This document shows positions 11,713 through 23,822 of a DNA stretch of 64,000 bases, piece by piece; position 1 is the stretch's first letter, and every line of letters begins with the position of its first letter. Below the pieces are notes generated by a model that searched no databases, had not been told where the DNA came from, and saw only the letters and a program-made list of their open reading frames with translations. The DNA lies in the NCBI GenBank assembly GCA_037974665.1, contig CM075769.1, positions 78,391,190 to 78,455,189 on the forward strand, given 5' to 3'. Source of the stretch: Ehretia macrophylla. Taxonomy: Eukaryota; Streptophyta; Magnoliopsida; Boraginales; Ehretiaceae. The translations under genes were made by a program, and so were the position numbers.

Positions 11713-12270
11713 CATTTCAATTTTTTTTGCCCTGGTTAGGGTTGCCAAGATACTTTATCCACCAAATATCTATTATCGAATCCCACAGAACATTGGGCAA
11801 GACAACTTCGATTCACGTAGAGGCCGGGCCCGCAAACCGAGGGCGTAGGGTTTGTGACCAGGTCTCCGTCGCTCTGGTGCCCACAACATTTGATCCATAA
11901 GGAGTTACGCAGCGCACAGTATACCGTTGCAAAGCTCTCTGAGAGCTCTACGACGGGGGCAGCCAGCTTGCTCACTGTGCCCATTTTTTGAGCCCAAAAT
12001 CGAACGTTTTCATCAGTTTCAAGAGACTTTTCTTCTTTTGCTCTATTTTTTCGTCTCGTATCGTACGTCGTGAGTCGTTAAAAGGACGACAACCTGACTC
12101 ACGGTACATCAGAGGGCCCTACAATGTGTCGATATCACGTCTTGCGAGGATGCTGCGTTGTTGAAGCGGATGAGTTGTCGTTAAGCCCATTGGGCCTTTT
12201 GAATGGGCCATCTCTCTAGGCTGGCACTGTGAACCGTTAACACATAGTGGAATTGTACCCTCATCATGAC

Positions 12271-12389
12271 GGGTGCGATCACACCAGCACTAACGCAACG
12301 GAACCCATCAGAACTCCGAAGTTAAGCGTGCTTGGGCGAGAGTAGGACTAGGATGGGTGACCCCCTGGGAAGTCCTCGTATTGCACCCC
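12271..12389 (+). rRNA. 5S rRNA: 5S rRNA copy 19
   Basis: Full length. Changes at 12, 24, 28, 33, 76 and 110. It shares 24C and 76G with copy 20. Confidence 0.95.
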
Positions 12390-12947
12390 ATTTTCAATTT
12401 TTTTTGCCCAGGTTAGGATTGCCAAGATACTTTATCCTCCAAATCTCTAATACCAAATCCCACAGAACATTGGGCAAGACAACTTTGCTTCACGTAGAGG
12501 CCAGTGCCGCAAACCTAGGGCGTAGGGTTTGTGACCAGGTCTCCGTCGCTCTGGTGCCCACAACATTTGATCCATAAGGAGTTACGCAGCGCACAGTATA
12601 CCGTTGCAAAGCTCTCTGAGAGCTCTACCACGAGTGCACCCAGCTTGCTCTCTGTGCCCTTTTTTAGAGCCCAAATTCAAACGTTTTCATTTGTTTCAGG
12701 AGACTTTTCTTCTTTTGCCCTGTTTTTTCGTCCCGTATCGTACGTCGTGAGTTGTTAAAAGGACGACAACCTGACTCGTGGTACATCAAAGTGCCCTACA
12801 ACGTGTCGATATCACGTCTTGCAAGGATGCTGCGTTGTTGAAGCGGATGGGTTGTCTTTAGGCCCATTGGGCCTTCTAAATGGGCCATCTCTCTAGGCTA
12901 GCACTGTGAACCGTTAACACATATAGGAATTATGCCTTCATCATGAC

Positions 12948-13065
12948 GGGTGCGATCATACCAGCACTAACGCACAGATCCCATCAGAACTCCGAAGTTA
13001 AGCGTGCTTGGGCGAGAGTAGGACTAGGACGGGTGACCCCCTGGGAAGTCCTCATGTTGTACCCC
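12948..13065 (+). rRNA. 5S rRNA: 5S rRNA copy 20
   Basis: 118 nt, with one base lost near position 29 and changes at 24, 30, 76, 84, 108 and 114. Confidence 0.94.
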
Positions 13066-13623
13066 CTTTTCAATTTTTTTTGCCTTGGTTAGGGTTGTTA
13101 AGATACTTTATCCACCAAATCTCTATTACCGAATCCCACGAAACATTGGGCAAGACAACTTCGCTTCACATAGAGGACGGGCCTGCAAACCGAGGGCATA
13201 GGGTTTGTGACTAGGTCTCCGTCGCGCCGGCGCCCATAACATTTGATCCGTAAGGAGTTACGCAGCGCACAACATACTGTTGCAAAGCTCTCTAAGAGTT
13301 GTACGATGAGGGCAGGCAGCCTGCTCGCTGTGCCCCTTTTTGGAGCCCAAAATCCAACGTTTTCATCAGTTTTAGGACACTTTTCTTCTTTTGCCATGTT
13401 TTTTCGTCCCATATCGTACGTGGCAAGCTGTTAAAAGGACCACAACCTGACTTGCGGTGCATCAGAGGGCCCTACAATGTGTCAATATCACGTCTTGCGA
13501 GGATGCTGCGTTGTTGAAACGGATGGGTTGTCATTAAGCCCATTGGGCCTTTTGAATAGGCCATCTCACTAGGCTGGCACTGTGAACCGTTAACACATAT
13601 AGGAATTGTGCCCTCAACATGAC

Positions 13624-13742
13624 GGTTGCGATCATTCTAGCACTAATGCACCGGATCCCATCAGAACACCGAAGTTAAGCGTGCTTGGGCGAGAGTAGTA
13701 GTAGGATGGGTGACCCCCTGGGAAGTCCTCCTGTTGCACCAC
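13624..13742 (+). rRNA. 5S rRNA: 5S rRNA copy 21
   Basis: Full length. Changes at 3, 13, 15, 45, 78, 108 and 118. It shares rare variants with copy 17, four units upstream. Confidence 0.94.
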
Positions 13743-14298
13743 TTTTTCAATTTTTTTTGCCCTGGTTAGGGTTGCCAAGTTACTTTATCCACCAAATCTA
13801 TATTACCGAATCCCATGGAACATTGGGCAAGACAACTTCGCTTCACGTAGAGGTCGGGTCTGCCAACCGAGGCGTAGGGTTTGTGACCAGGTCTCCGTCT
13901 CTTCGGTGCCCATAACTTTTGATCCATAAGGAATTATGCAGCGCACAGCATACCGTTGTAGAGCTCTCTGGGAGCTCACCAACGGGGGCAGCAGCTTGCT
14001 CGCTGTGCCCATTTTTGGAGGCCAAAATCGAACGTTTTCATAAGTTTTGGGCCACTTTTCTTCTTTTGCCTTGTTTTTTCATCCTGGATCGTACGTCATG
14101 AGCTGTTAAAAGGACGACAACTTGACACGCGGTACATCAGAGGGCCCTACAACATGTCGATATCACATCTTGCGAGGATGTTGCGTTGTTGAAGCAGATG
14201 AGTTGTCGTTAAGCCCATTGGGCCTTTTGAATTGGGCATCTCTCTAGGTTGGCACTGTGAACTGTTAACACATATAGGAATTGTGCACTCAACATGAC

Positions 14299-14417
14299 GG
14301 GTGCTATCATACCAGCACTAATGCACCGAATCCCACCAGAACTCTGAAGTTAAGCATGCTTGGGCGAGAGTAGAACTAGGATGGGTGACCCCCTGAGAAG
14401 TCCTCGTGTTGCACCCC
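14299..14417 (+). rRNA. 5S rRNA: 5S rRNA copy 22
   Basis: Full length. Changes at 7, 31, 38, 47, 58, 76 and 98. Confidence 0.95.
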
Positions 14418-14975
14418 CTTTTCAATTTGTTTTTCCCCGGTTAGGGTTGCCAAGATACTTTATCCATCAAATCTCTATTATCGAATCCAACGGAACATTG
14501 GGCAAGACAACTTCGCTTCACGTAGAGGCCGGGCCCGCAAACTAAGGGCATTGGGTTTGTGACCAGGTCTCCGTCGCTCCGGTGCCCATAACTTTTGATC
14601 CGTATGGAGTTACGCGGCGCACAACATACTGTTGCAAAGCTCTCTGTGAGCTCTACGACGGGGGCAGCTTGCTTGGTCGCTGTGCCCATTTTTGGAGCCC
14701 AAAATCGAACGTTTTCATCAGTTTCAGGATACTTTTCTTCTTTTGCCCTATTTTTCCGTCCCGGATCGTTTATCATGAGCTGTTAAAAGGACGACAACCT
14801 TACTCGCTGTACATCAGAATGCCCTACAATGTGTCGATATCACGTCTTGCGAGGATGCTGCGTTGTTGAAGCGGATGGGTTGTTGTTAAGCCCATTGGGC
14901 CTTTTGAATAGGCTATCTCTCTAGGCTGGCACTGTCAACCGTTAAGAGATATAAGAATTGTGCCCTCAGCATGAC

Positions 14976-15094
14976 GGGTGCGATCATACCAGCACTAATG
15001 CCCCGGATCCCATCAAATCTCGGAAGTTAAGCGTGGTTGGGCGAGAGTAGTACTAGGATGGGTGACCCCCTGGGAAGACCTCGTGTTGCACCCC
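14976..15094 (+). rRNA. 5S rRNA: 5S rRNA copy 23
   Basis: Full length. Changes at 27, 41, 43, 47, 61 and 103. The distal part of its spacer (GGACACGTTTC, CATCCTGCAAGG) matches that of unit 27. Confidence 0.95.
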
Positions 15095-15652
15095 CTTTTC
15101 AATTTTTTTTACCCTGGTTAGGGTTGCCAAGATACTTTATCTACCAAATCTCTATTACCGAATCCCAAGGAACATTGGGCAAGACAACTTCGCTTCACGT
15201 AGAGGCCGGGCCCGCAAACCGAGGGCGTAGGGTTTGTGACCAGGTCTCCGTCGCTCCGGTGGCCATAACTTTTGATCCGTAAGAAGTTACGCGCCGCACA
15301 GCATATTGATGCAAAGCTCTCTGAGAGATCTACGACGGGGGCAGCCAGCTTGCTTGCTGTGCCCATTTTTGGAGCCCAAAATCGAACGTTTTCATCAGTT
15401 TCAGGACACGTTTCTTCTTTTGCCCTGTCTATTCGTCCCGGATCGTACGTCGTGAGCTGTTAGAAGGACGACAAGCTGACTCAAGGTACATCAGAGGGCC
15501 CTACAACATGTCGATATCACATCCTGCAAGGATGATGCGTTGTTGTAGCAGATGGGTTGTCCTTAAGCCCATTGGGCCTTTTGAATGGGCCATCTCTCTA
15601 GGCTGGCACTATGAACCGTTAACATATATAGGAATTGTGCCCTCAACATGAC

Positions 15653-15771
15653 GGGTGCAATCATACCAGCACTAATACCCCGAATCCCATCAGAACTCCG
15701 AAGTTAAGCATGCTTGGGCGAGAGTAGTATTAGGATGGGTGAGCCCTTGGGAAGTCCTCGTGTTGCACCCC
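15653..15771 (+). rRNA. 5S rRNA: 5S rRNA copy 24
   Basis: Full length. Changes at 7, 25, 27, 31, 58, 78, 91 and 95. It shares 27C, 78T and 91G with copy 28, 2693 bp downstream. Confidence 0.94.
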
Positions 15772-16329
15772 CTTTTCAATTTTTTTTGCCCTGGTTAGGG
15801 TCGCCAAGATACTTTCTCCACCAAATATCTATTACCGAATCCCACGAAATATTGGGCAAGACAACTTCGCTTATCGTAGAGGCCGGGCCCTCAAACTGAG
15901 GGCGTAGGGTTTGTGACCAAGTCTACGTCGCTCCGGCGCCCATAACTTTTGATCCGTAAGGAGTTATGCGGCGCAAAGCATACCGTTGCAAAGTTCTCTG
16001 AGAGCTCTACGACGGGGGCAGCCAGCTTGCTCACTGTGCCCGTTTTTGGATCCCAAAATCGAATGTTTTCATCAGTTTCAGGACACTTTTCTTCTTTTGC
16101 CCTATTTTTCCGTCCCGAATCGTACGTTGTGAGCTGTCAAAAGGACGACAACCTGACTCAAGGTACATCAAAGGGCCCTACAACGTGTCGATATCATGTC
16201 TTGCAAGGATGCTGCGTTGTTGAAGAGGATGGGTTGTCGTTAAGCCCATTGGGCCTTTTGAATGGGCCGTCTCTCTAGGCTGGCATTGTGAACCGTTAAC
16301 ACATATAGGAATTGTGCCCTCAACATGAT

Positions 16330-16446
16330 GGGTGCGATCATACCAGCACTAATGTACCGGATCCCATCAGAACTTCGAAGTTAAGCGTGCTAGGGCGAGT
16401 AGTACTAGAATGGGTGACCCCTTGGGAAGTCCTAGTGTTGCAACCC
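16330..16446 (+). rRNA. 5S rRNA: 5S rRNA copy 25
   Basis: 117 nt, with two bases lost near 71-72 (GCGAGTAGTAC). Changes at 26, 46, 63, 82, 95, 107 and 116. Sister of copy 29 (shared 26T, 46T, 82A, 95T, 116A). Confidence 0.93.
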
Positions 16447-17004
16447 CTTTCCATTTTTTTTTTGCCCTCGTTAGGGTTGCCAAGATACTTTATATTCCAA
16501 GCCTCTATTATCAAATCCCGCGGAACATTGGGCAAGACAAATAAGCTTCACATAGAGGCCGGGCCCGGAAATCGAGGGCGTAGGTTTTGTGACCAGGCCT
16601 CCGTCACTCCGGTGCCCATAACTTTTGATCCGTAAGGAGTTACGTGGCGTACATCATACCGTTGCAAAGCTCTCCGAGAGCTCTACGTCAGGGGAAGCCA
16701 GCTTCCTCGCTGCGCCGTTTTTGGAGCCCAAAATCGAACATTTTCATTAGTTTCAGGCAACTTTTGTTCAGTTGCTCTGTTTTTCCGTCCCTGATCGTAC
16801 GTCGTGAGCTGTTAAAAGGATAACAACCAAACTCGCGGGACATTAGAGGGCCCTACAACATGTCGATATCAAGTCTAGTGAGGATGCTGCGTTATTGAAG
16901 TGGATGGGTTGTCGTTAAGCCCATTGGGCCTTTTGAATGGGCCATCTCTCTAGGCTGGGATAGTGAATCATCAACACATAAAGGATTTGGGCCCTCAACA
17001 TGAT

Positions 17005-17123
17005 GGGTGTAATCATAACAGCACTAGTGCACCGGATCCCATCAGAACTCTGAAGTTAAGCATGCTTGGGCGAGAGTGGTACTAGGATGGGTGACCCCCT
17101 GGGAAGTCCTCGTGTTGCACCCC
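17005..17123 (+). rRNA. 5S rRNA: 5S rRNA copy 26
   Basis: Full length. Changes at 6, 7, 14, 23, 47, 58 and 74. The spacer is nearly identical to that of copy 30, including a shared deletion at GTGCCCCAAAATTG. Confidence 0.95.
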
Positions 17124-17670
17124 CTTTTTCAATTTTATTTGCCCTGGTCAGGGCTGCCAAGATACTTTATCCATCAAATCTCCATTACCGAATCCAACGG
17201 AACATTGGGCAAGACAACTTCGCTTCACGTAGAGGTCGGGCCCGCAAACTGAGGGCGTAGGGTTTATGACCAGGTCTCCGTCACTCCGGTGCCCATAACT
17301 TTTCATCCATATGGAGTTACGCGGCGCACAGCATACCGATGCAAAGCCCTCTGAGAGCTCTACGACGGGGGCAACCAGCTTGCTCGTTGTGCCCCAAAAT
17401 TGAAATTTTTTATCAGTTTCATGACACTTTTCTTCTTTTGCCCTATTTTTCCATCCCGGATCGTACATCGTGAGCTGTTAAAAGGACGACAACCATACTC
17501 GCGGTACATCAGAGGGCCCTACTATGTGTCGATATCACGTCTTGTGAGGATGCTGCGTTGTTAAAGCGGATGGGTTGTCGTTAAGCCCATTGGGCCTTTT
17601 GAATGGGTCATTTCTCTAGGCTGGCACTGTGAACCGTTAACACATATAGGAATTGTGCCCTCAACATTAA

Positions 17671-17788
17671 GGGTGCGATCATACGAGTATTAATGCGCCG
17701 GATCCCATCAGAACTCCGAAGTTAAGCGTGCTTGGCGAGAGTAGTACTAGGATAGGTGACCCCCTTGGAAGTCCTCGTGTTGCACCCC
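17671..17788 (+). rRNA. 5S rRNA: 5S rRNA copy 27
   Basis: 118 nt (one G lost near 66). Changes at 15, 18, 20, 27, 85 and 97. Confidence 0.94.
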
Positions 17789-18345
17789 CTTTTCAATTTT
17801 TTTTGCCCTGGTTAAGGTTACCAAGATACTTTATCCACCAAATCTCTATTACTGAATCCCACGAAACATTGGGCAACACAACTTCGCTTCACGTAGAGGC
17901 CGGGTCCGCAAACCGAGGGCGTAGGGTTTGTGACCAGATCTCCGTCGCTCCGGTGCCCTTAACTTTTGATCTATAAGGAGTTATTCGGCGCACAGCATAC
18001 CGTTGCAAAGCTCTCTGAGAGCTCTACGACGAGGGCAACTAGCTTGCTTGCTTTGCCCTTTTTGGAGCCCAAAATCGAACGTTTTCATCAGTTTCAGGAC
18101 ACGTTTCTTCTTTTGCCCTATTTTTTCGTCCCGGATCGTACGTCGTGAGCTATTAAAAGGACGACAACCTAACTCAAGTTACATCAGAGGGCCCTACAAC
18201 GTGTCGATATCACGTCCTGCAAGGATGCTGCGTTGTTGAAGCAGATGGGTTGTCGTTAAGCCCATTGGGCCTTTTGAATGGGCCATCTCTCTAGGCTGGC
18301 ACTGTGAACCGTTAACATATATAGGAATTATGCCCTCAACATGAC

Positions 18346-18464
18346 GGGTGCGATCATACCTGCACTTATGCCCCGGATCCCATCAGAACTCCGAAGTTAA
18401 GCGTGCTTGGGCGAGAGTAGAATTAGGATTGGTGAGCCCCTGGGAAGTCCTCGTGTTGCACCCC
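18346..18464 (+). rRNA. 5S rRNA: 5S rRNA copy 28
   Basis: Full length. Changes at 16, 22, 27, 76, 78, 85 and 91. Sister of copy 24. Confidence 0.94.
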
Positions 18465-19021
18465 CTTTTTAATTTTTTTTGCCCTGGTTAGGGTTGCCAA
18501 GATACTTTATCCACCAAATCTCTATTACCGAATCCCACGAAATATTGGGCAAGACAACTTCGCTTATCGTAGAGGCCGGGCCCTCAAACTGAGGGCGTAG
18601 GGTTTGTGACCAAGTCTACGTCGCTCCGGTGCCCATAACTTTTGATCCGTAAGGAGTTATACGGCGCTAAGCATACCGTTGCAAAGCTCTCTGAGAGCTC
18701 TAAGACGGGGGCAGCCAGCTTGCTCACTGTGCCCTTTTTGGAGCCCAAAATCGAATGTTTTCATCAATTTCTGGACACTTTTCTTCTTTTGCCCTGTTTT
18801 TCCGTCCTGAATCGTACGTCGTGAGCTGTCAAAAAGACGACAACCTAACTCAAGGTACATCAGAGGGCCCTACAACGTGTCGATATCACGTCTTGCAAGG
18901 ATGCTGCGTTGTTGAAGATGATGGGTTGTCGTTAAGCCCATTGGGCCTTTTGAATGGGCTGTCTCTCTAGGTTGGGACTGTGAACCGTTAACACATATAG
19001 GAATTGTGCCCTCAACATGAT

Positions 19022-19140
19022 GGGTGCGATCATACCAGCACTACTGTACCGGATCCCATCAGAAATTCGAAGTTAAGCTTGCTTAGGAGAGAGTAGTACT
19101 AGAATGGGTGACCCCTTGGGAAGTCCTCGTGTTGCAACCT
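19022..19140 (+). rRNA. 5S rRNA: 5S rRNA copy 29
   Basis: Full length with about eleven changes (23, 26, 44, 46, 58, 64, 67, 82, 95, 116, 119). Sister of copy 25 but without its 2-nt loss. Confidence 0.93.
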
Positions 19141-19698
19141 CTTTCCATTTTTTTTTTGCCCTTGTTAGGGTTGCCAAGATACTTTATATGCCAAATATCT
19201 ATTATCAAATCCCCCGGACCATTGGGCAAGACAACTTCGCTTCACGTCGAGGCCGGGCCCGGAAATCGAGGGCGTAGGTTTTGTGACCAGGCCTCCGTCG
19301 CTCCGGTGCCCATAACTTTTGATCCGTAAGGAGTTACGTGGCGCACAGCATACCGTTGCAAAGCTCTCCGAGAGCTCTACGTCAGGGGAAGCCAGCTTCC
19401 TTGCTGCGCCCTTTTTGGGGCCCAAAATCGAACATTTTCATTAGTTTCAGGCCACTTTTGTTCATTTGCTCTATTTTTCCGTCCCGGATTGTACGTTGTG
19501 AGCTGTTAAAAGGACGACAAACTGACTCGCGGGACATTAGAGGGCCCTACAACGTGTCGATATCAAGTCTTGCGAGGATGCTGCGTTGTTGAAGCAGATG
19601 GGTTGTCGTTAAGCCCATTGGGCCTTTTGAATGGGCCATCTCTCTTGGCTGGGACTGTGAACCGTTAACACATTTAGGAATTGTGCCCTCAACATGAC

Positions 19699-19817
19699 GG
19701 CTGTGATCATACCAGCACTAATGCACCGGATCCCATCAGAACTCCGAAGTTTAGCGTGCTTGGGCGAGAGTAGAAGTAGAATGGGTGACCCCCTAGGAAG
19801 TCCTCGTGTTGCACCCC
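19699..19817 (+). rRNA. 5S rRNA: 5S rRNA copy 30
   Basis: Full length. Changes at 3, 6, 54, 76, 78, 82 and 97. The spacer is the near twin of unit 26, though the two 5S genes themselves differ considerably. Confidence 0.94.
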
Positions 19818-20364
19818 CTTCTTCTATTTTATTTGCCCTGGTCAGGGTTGCCAAGATACTTTATCCATCAAATCTCCATTACCGAATCCCACGGAACATT
19901 GGGCAAGACAACTTCGCTTCACGTAGAGGCCGGGCCCGCAAACTGAGGGCGTAGGGTTTATGACCAGGTCTCCGTCACTCCGGTGCCCATAACTTTTCAT
20001 CCATATGGAGTTACGCGGCGCACAGCATACCGATGCAAAGCCCTCTGAGAGCTCTACGACGGGGGCAACCAGCTTGCTCGTTGTGCCCCAAAATTGAAAT
20101 TTTTTATCAGTTTCATGACACTTTTCTTCTTTTGCCCTATTTTTCCATCCCGGATCGTACATCGTGAGTTGTTTAAAAGACGACAACCTTACTCGCTGTA
20201 CATCAGAGGGCCCTACAATGTGTCGATATCACTTCTTGCAAGGATGTTGCGTTGTTAAAGTGGATGGGTTGTCGTTAAGCCCATTGGGCCTTTTGAATGG
20301 GCCATCTCTCTAGGCTGGCACTGTGAACCGTTAACACATATAGGAATTGTGCCCTCAACATGAC

Positions 20365-20483
20365 GGGTGCGATCATACCAGCACTAATGCACCGGATCCC
20401 ATTAGAACTCCGAACTTAAGCGTGCTTGGGCGAGAGTAATACTAGGATGGTTGAGCCCCTGGGAAGTCCTCGTGTTGCCCCCC
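20365..20483 (+). rRNA. 5S rRNA: 5S rRNA copy 31
   Basis: Full length. Changes at 39, 51, 75, 87, 91 and 115. The A of GCACCCC is C, producing an uninterrupted C12 run across the gene end, which weakens helix I. Confidence 0.93.
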
Positions 20484-21003
20484 CCCCCCTTTTCAATTTT
20501 TTTTGCCCTGGTTAAGGTTGCCAAGATACTTTATCCACCAAATCTGTATTACCGAATCCCACGGAACATTAGGCAAGACAAGTTCGCTTCACGTAGAGGC
20601 CGGGTCCGCAAACCGAGGGCGTAGGGTTTGTGACTAGGTCTCCGTCGCTCCGGTGCCCATAACTTTTGATCCGTAAGGAGTTACGCGGCGCACAACATAC
20701 CGTTGCAAAGCTCTCTGAGCGCTCTACGATGGGGGCAGCTAGTTTGCTCACTGTGCCCCTTTTAGGAGCCCAAAATTGAATATTTTCATCAGTTTCAGTA
20801 AACTTTTCTTCTTTAGCACTGTTTTTCTGTCATGGAACATACGTCGTGAGCTGTTAAAAGGATGACAACCTGACTCAAGGTACATTAGAGGGCCCTACAG
20901 CATGTCGATATCACGTCTTGCGAGGATGCTGCGTTGTTGAAGTGGATGGGTTGTCGTTAAGCCCATTTGGCCTTTTGAAAAGGCCATCTCTCAAGGCTGG
21001 CAC

Positions 21004-21119
21004 TGCGATCATACCAGCACTAATGTACTGGATCCCATCAGAACTCCGAAGTTAAGCGTGCATGGGCGAGAGTAGTACTAGGATGGGTGACCCCTTGGGA
21101 AGTCCTCGTGTTGCACCCT
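21004..21119 (+). pseudogene. 5S rRNA: 5S rRNA copy 32, 5' truncated, upstream promoter deleted
   Basis: The first three bases (GGG) and about 40 bp upstream, including the TATA-like and GC elements, are missing: the spacer text GGCTGGCACTG joins directly to CGATCATACC. The rest is intact, with changes at 26, 29, 62, 95 and 119. Loss of half of helix I makes it a likely pseudogene. Confidence 0.93.
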
Positions 21120-21677
21120 TTTTTCAAATTTTTTTTCCCTAGTTAGGGTTGCCAAGATGCTTTATCTAACAAATCTCTATTATCGAATCCCATGGAACAT
21201 TGGGCAAGACAACTTCGCTTCACGTAGAGGTCGGGCACGCAAGCCGAGGGCGTAGGTTTATTGACCAAGCCTCCGTTGCTCCGGTGCCCATAACTTTTGA
21301 TCCGTAATGAGTTACGTGGCGCAGAGCATACCGTTGCAAAGCTCTCTGAGAGCTCTACGGCGGGGGCAGCCAGCTTGCTCACTGTGCCCATTTTTGGAGC
21401 CTAAAATTGAAAGTTTTCATCAGTTTCAGGCCACTTTTGTTCTTTTCCTCTATTTTTATGTCCCGGATCGTATGTCGTGGGCTGTTAAAAGGACGACAAC
21501 TTGACTCGTGAGACATCAGAGGGCCATATAACGTGTCGATATCAAGTCTTGCGAGGATGCCGCGTTGTTGAAGCGGATGGGTTGTCGTTAAGCCCATTGG
21601 GCCTTTTGAATGGGCCATCTCTCTAGGCTGGCACTGTGAACCGTTAACACATATAGGAATTATGCCCTCAACATGAC

Positions 21678-21796
21678 GGGTGCGATCATACCAGCACTAA
21701 TGCACCAGATCCCATCAGAACTACGAAGTTAAGCGTGCTTGGGCAAGACTAGTACTAGGATGAGTGACCCCTTGGGAAGTCCTCGTGTTGCACCGC
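21678..21796 (+). rRNA. 5S rRNA: 5S rRNA copy 33
   Basis: Full length. Changes at 30, 46, 68, 72, 86, 95 and 118. Confidence 0.95.
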
Positions 21797-22353
21797 CTTT
21801 TCAATTTTTTTGGCCCAGGTTGGGGTTGCCAAGATACTTTATCCACCAAATCACTATTACCGAATCCCACGGAACATTGGGTAAGACAACTTTGCTTCAC
21901 GTAGAGGCCGGGCCCGTAAACCGAAGGTGTAGGGTTTGTGACCAGGTCTTTGTCGCTCTGGTGCCCATAACTTTTGATCCGTAAGGAGTTAGGACGCGCA
22001 CAACATGCCATTGCAAAGCTCTCTGAGAGCTCTACGACGGGGACAACTAGCTTGCTTGCTGTGCCCATTTTTGGAGCCCAAAATCAAAAGTTTCATCAGT
22101 TTTAGACCACTTTTCTTCTTTTGCCCTATTTTTCTGTCATGGATCGTACGTCGTGAGCTGTTAAAAGGAAGACAACCTGACTCGTGGTATATCAGAGAGC
22201 CCTGCAACGTGTCGATTTCACGTATTGCGAGGATGTTGCGTTGTTGAAGCGGATGGGTTGTCGTTGAGCCCATTGGGCCTTTTGAATAGGCCATCTCTCT
22301 AGGCTGGCACTGTGAACCTTTAACACATATAGGAATTGTGCCCTCAACATGAC

Positions 22354-22472
22354 GGGTGCGATCATACCAGCACTAATGTACTGGATCCCATCAGAACTCC
22401 GAAGTTAAGCGTACTTGGGCGAGAGTAGTACTAGGATGGGTGACCCCCTGGGAAGTCCTCGTGTTGCACCCC
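22354..22472 (+). rRNA. 5S rRNA: 5S rRNA copy 34, near consensus
   Basis: Only three changes (26, 29, 60). Upstream elements and terminator are intact. Confidence 0.96.
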
Positions 22473-23030
22473 CTTTTCAATTTTTTTGCCCCGGATAGGG
22501 TTGCCAAGATACTTTATCCACCAAATCTCTATTACCGAATCCCACGGAACATTGGGCAAGACAACTTCGCTTCACGTAGAGATCAGGCACGCAAACCGAG
22601 GGCGTAGGGTTTGTGACCAGGTCTCTGTCGCTTCAGTGCCAATAACTTTTGATCCGTAAGGAGTTATGTGGCTCACAGTATACCGTTGCAAAGCTCTTTG
22701 AGAGCTCTACAACGGGGGCAGCCAGCTTGCTCTATTTGCCCGATTTTTGGAGCCCAAAATCGAACGTTTTCATCAGTTTCAGACCACTTTTCTTCTTTTG
22801 CCCTATTTTTTCGCCCCGGATCGTACGTCGTGAGCTGTTAAAAGGACGACAACCTGACTCGCGGGACATCAGAGGGCCCTACAACGTGTCGATATCACGT
22901 CTTGCAAGGATGCTGCGTTGTTAAAATGGATGGAATGTCGTTAAGCCTATTGGGCCTTTTGAATGGGCCATCTCTCGAGGCTGGCACTGTGAACCATTAA
23001 CATATATAGGAATTGTGCCCTCAACATGAC

Positions 23031-23149
23031 GGGTCCGATCATACTAGTACTAATGCACCGGATCCCATCAGAACTCCGAAGTTAAGCGTGCTTAGGAGAG
23101 AGTAGTACTAGGATGGGCGACCCCCTGGGCAGTCCTCGTGTTGCACCCC
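23031..23149 (+). rRNA. 5S rRNA: 5S rRNA copy 35
   Basis: Full length. Changes at 5, 15, 18, 64, 67, 88 and 100. Confidence 0.95.
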
Positions 23150-23704
23150 CTTTTCAATTTTTTGCCCTGGTTAGGGTTGTCAAGATACTTTATCCACCAA
23201 ATCTCTTTTACCGAATCCCACGGAATATTGGGCAAGACAACTTCGCTTCACGTGGAGGCTGGGCCTGCAAACCGAGGGCGTAGGGCTTGTGACCAGGTCT
23301 CCGTCGCTCTGGTGCCCATAACTTTTGATGCGTAAGGAGTTACGCGACGCACAGCATACCGTTGCAAAGCTCTATGAGAGCTCTACGATGGGGGCAGCTA
23401 GATTGCTCGTTGTTCCGTTGTTGGAGCCCAAAATCGAACGTTTTCATCAGTTTCAGGACACTTTTCTTCTTTTGCCCTGCTTTTTCATCTCGGATCATAC
23501 GTCGTGAGCTGTTAAAAGGATGACAACCTGACTCGCGGGACATCAGAGGCCCCTACAACGTGTCGATATCACGTCTTGCGAGGATGCTGCGTTGTTGAAG
23601 CGGATGGGTTGTCATTAAACACATTTGGCCTTTTGAATGGGCCATCTCTCTAGGCTGGCACTGTGAACCGTTAACACATATCGGAATTGTGCCCTCAACA
23701 TGAC

Positions 23705-23822
23705 GGATGCGTTCATAACAACACTAATGCATCGGATCCCATCATAACGCCGAAGTTAATCGTGCTTGGGCGAGAGTAGTACTTGGATGGGTGACCCCTG
23801 GGAAGTCCTCGTGTTGTACCCC
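23705..23822 (+). rRNA. 5S rRNA: 5S rRNA copy 36
   Basis: 118 nt (one C lost near 95) and about ten changes (3, 8, 14, 17, 28, 41, 45, 56, 80, 114). The solo LTR lies in its distal spacer, about 350 bp after the gene. Confidence 0.93.

Larger units (their letters stand above)
15400..18050 (+). repeat. Higher-order block, first copy (tail of unit 23 to head of unit 27)
   Basis: Units 24, 25, 26 and 27 pair with 28, 29, 30 and 31 at an almost constant offset (2692-2694 bp between 5S starts). Shared rare features include TTATCGTAGAGG in 24/28, GGAAATCGAGGGCG in 25/29, and the CATATGGAGTT variant plus a deletion in 26/30. Block edges are approximate. Confidence 0.85.
18090..20740 (+). repeat. 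Higher-order block, second copy (tail of unit 27 to head of unit 31)
   Basis: Second copy of the 4-unit block. Spacers 26 and 30 are nearly identical over several hundred bp, whereas adjacent units differ clearly, as expected from unequal exchange of a 4-unit segment. Confidence 0.85.

Noticed and set aside
21721..22068. Open frame antisense to a 5S gene, of the kind sometimes annotated as hypothetical protein
   Set aside because: It reads the complement of the 5S gene and spacer; no family or start context supports translation.
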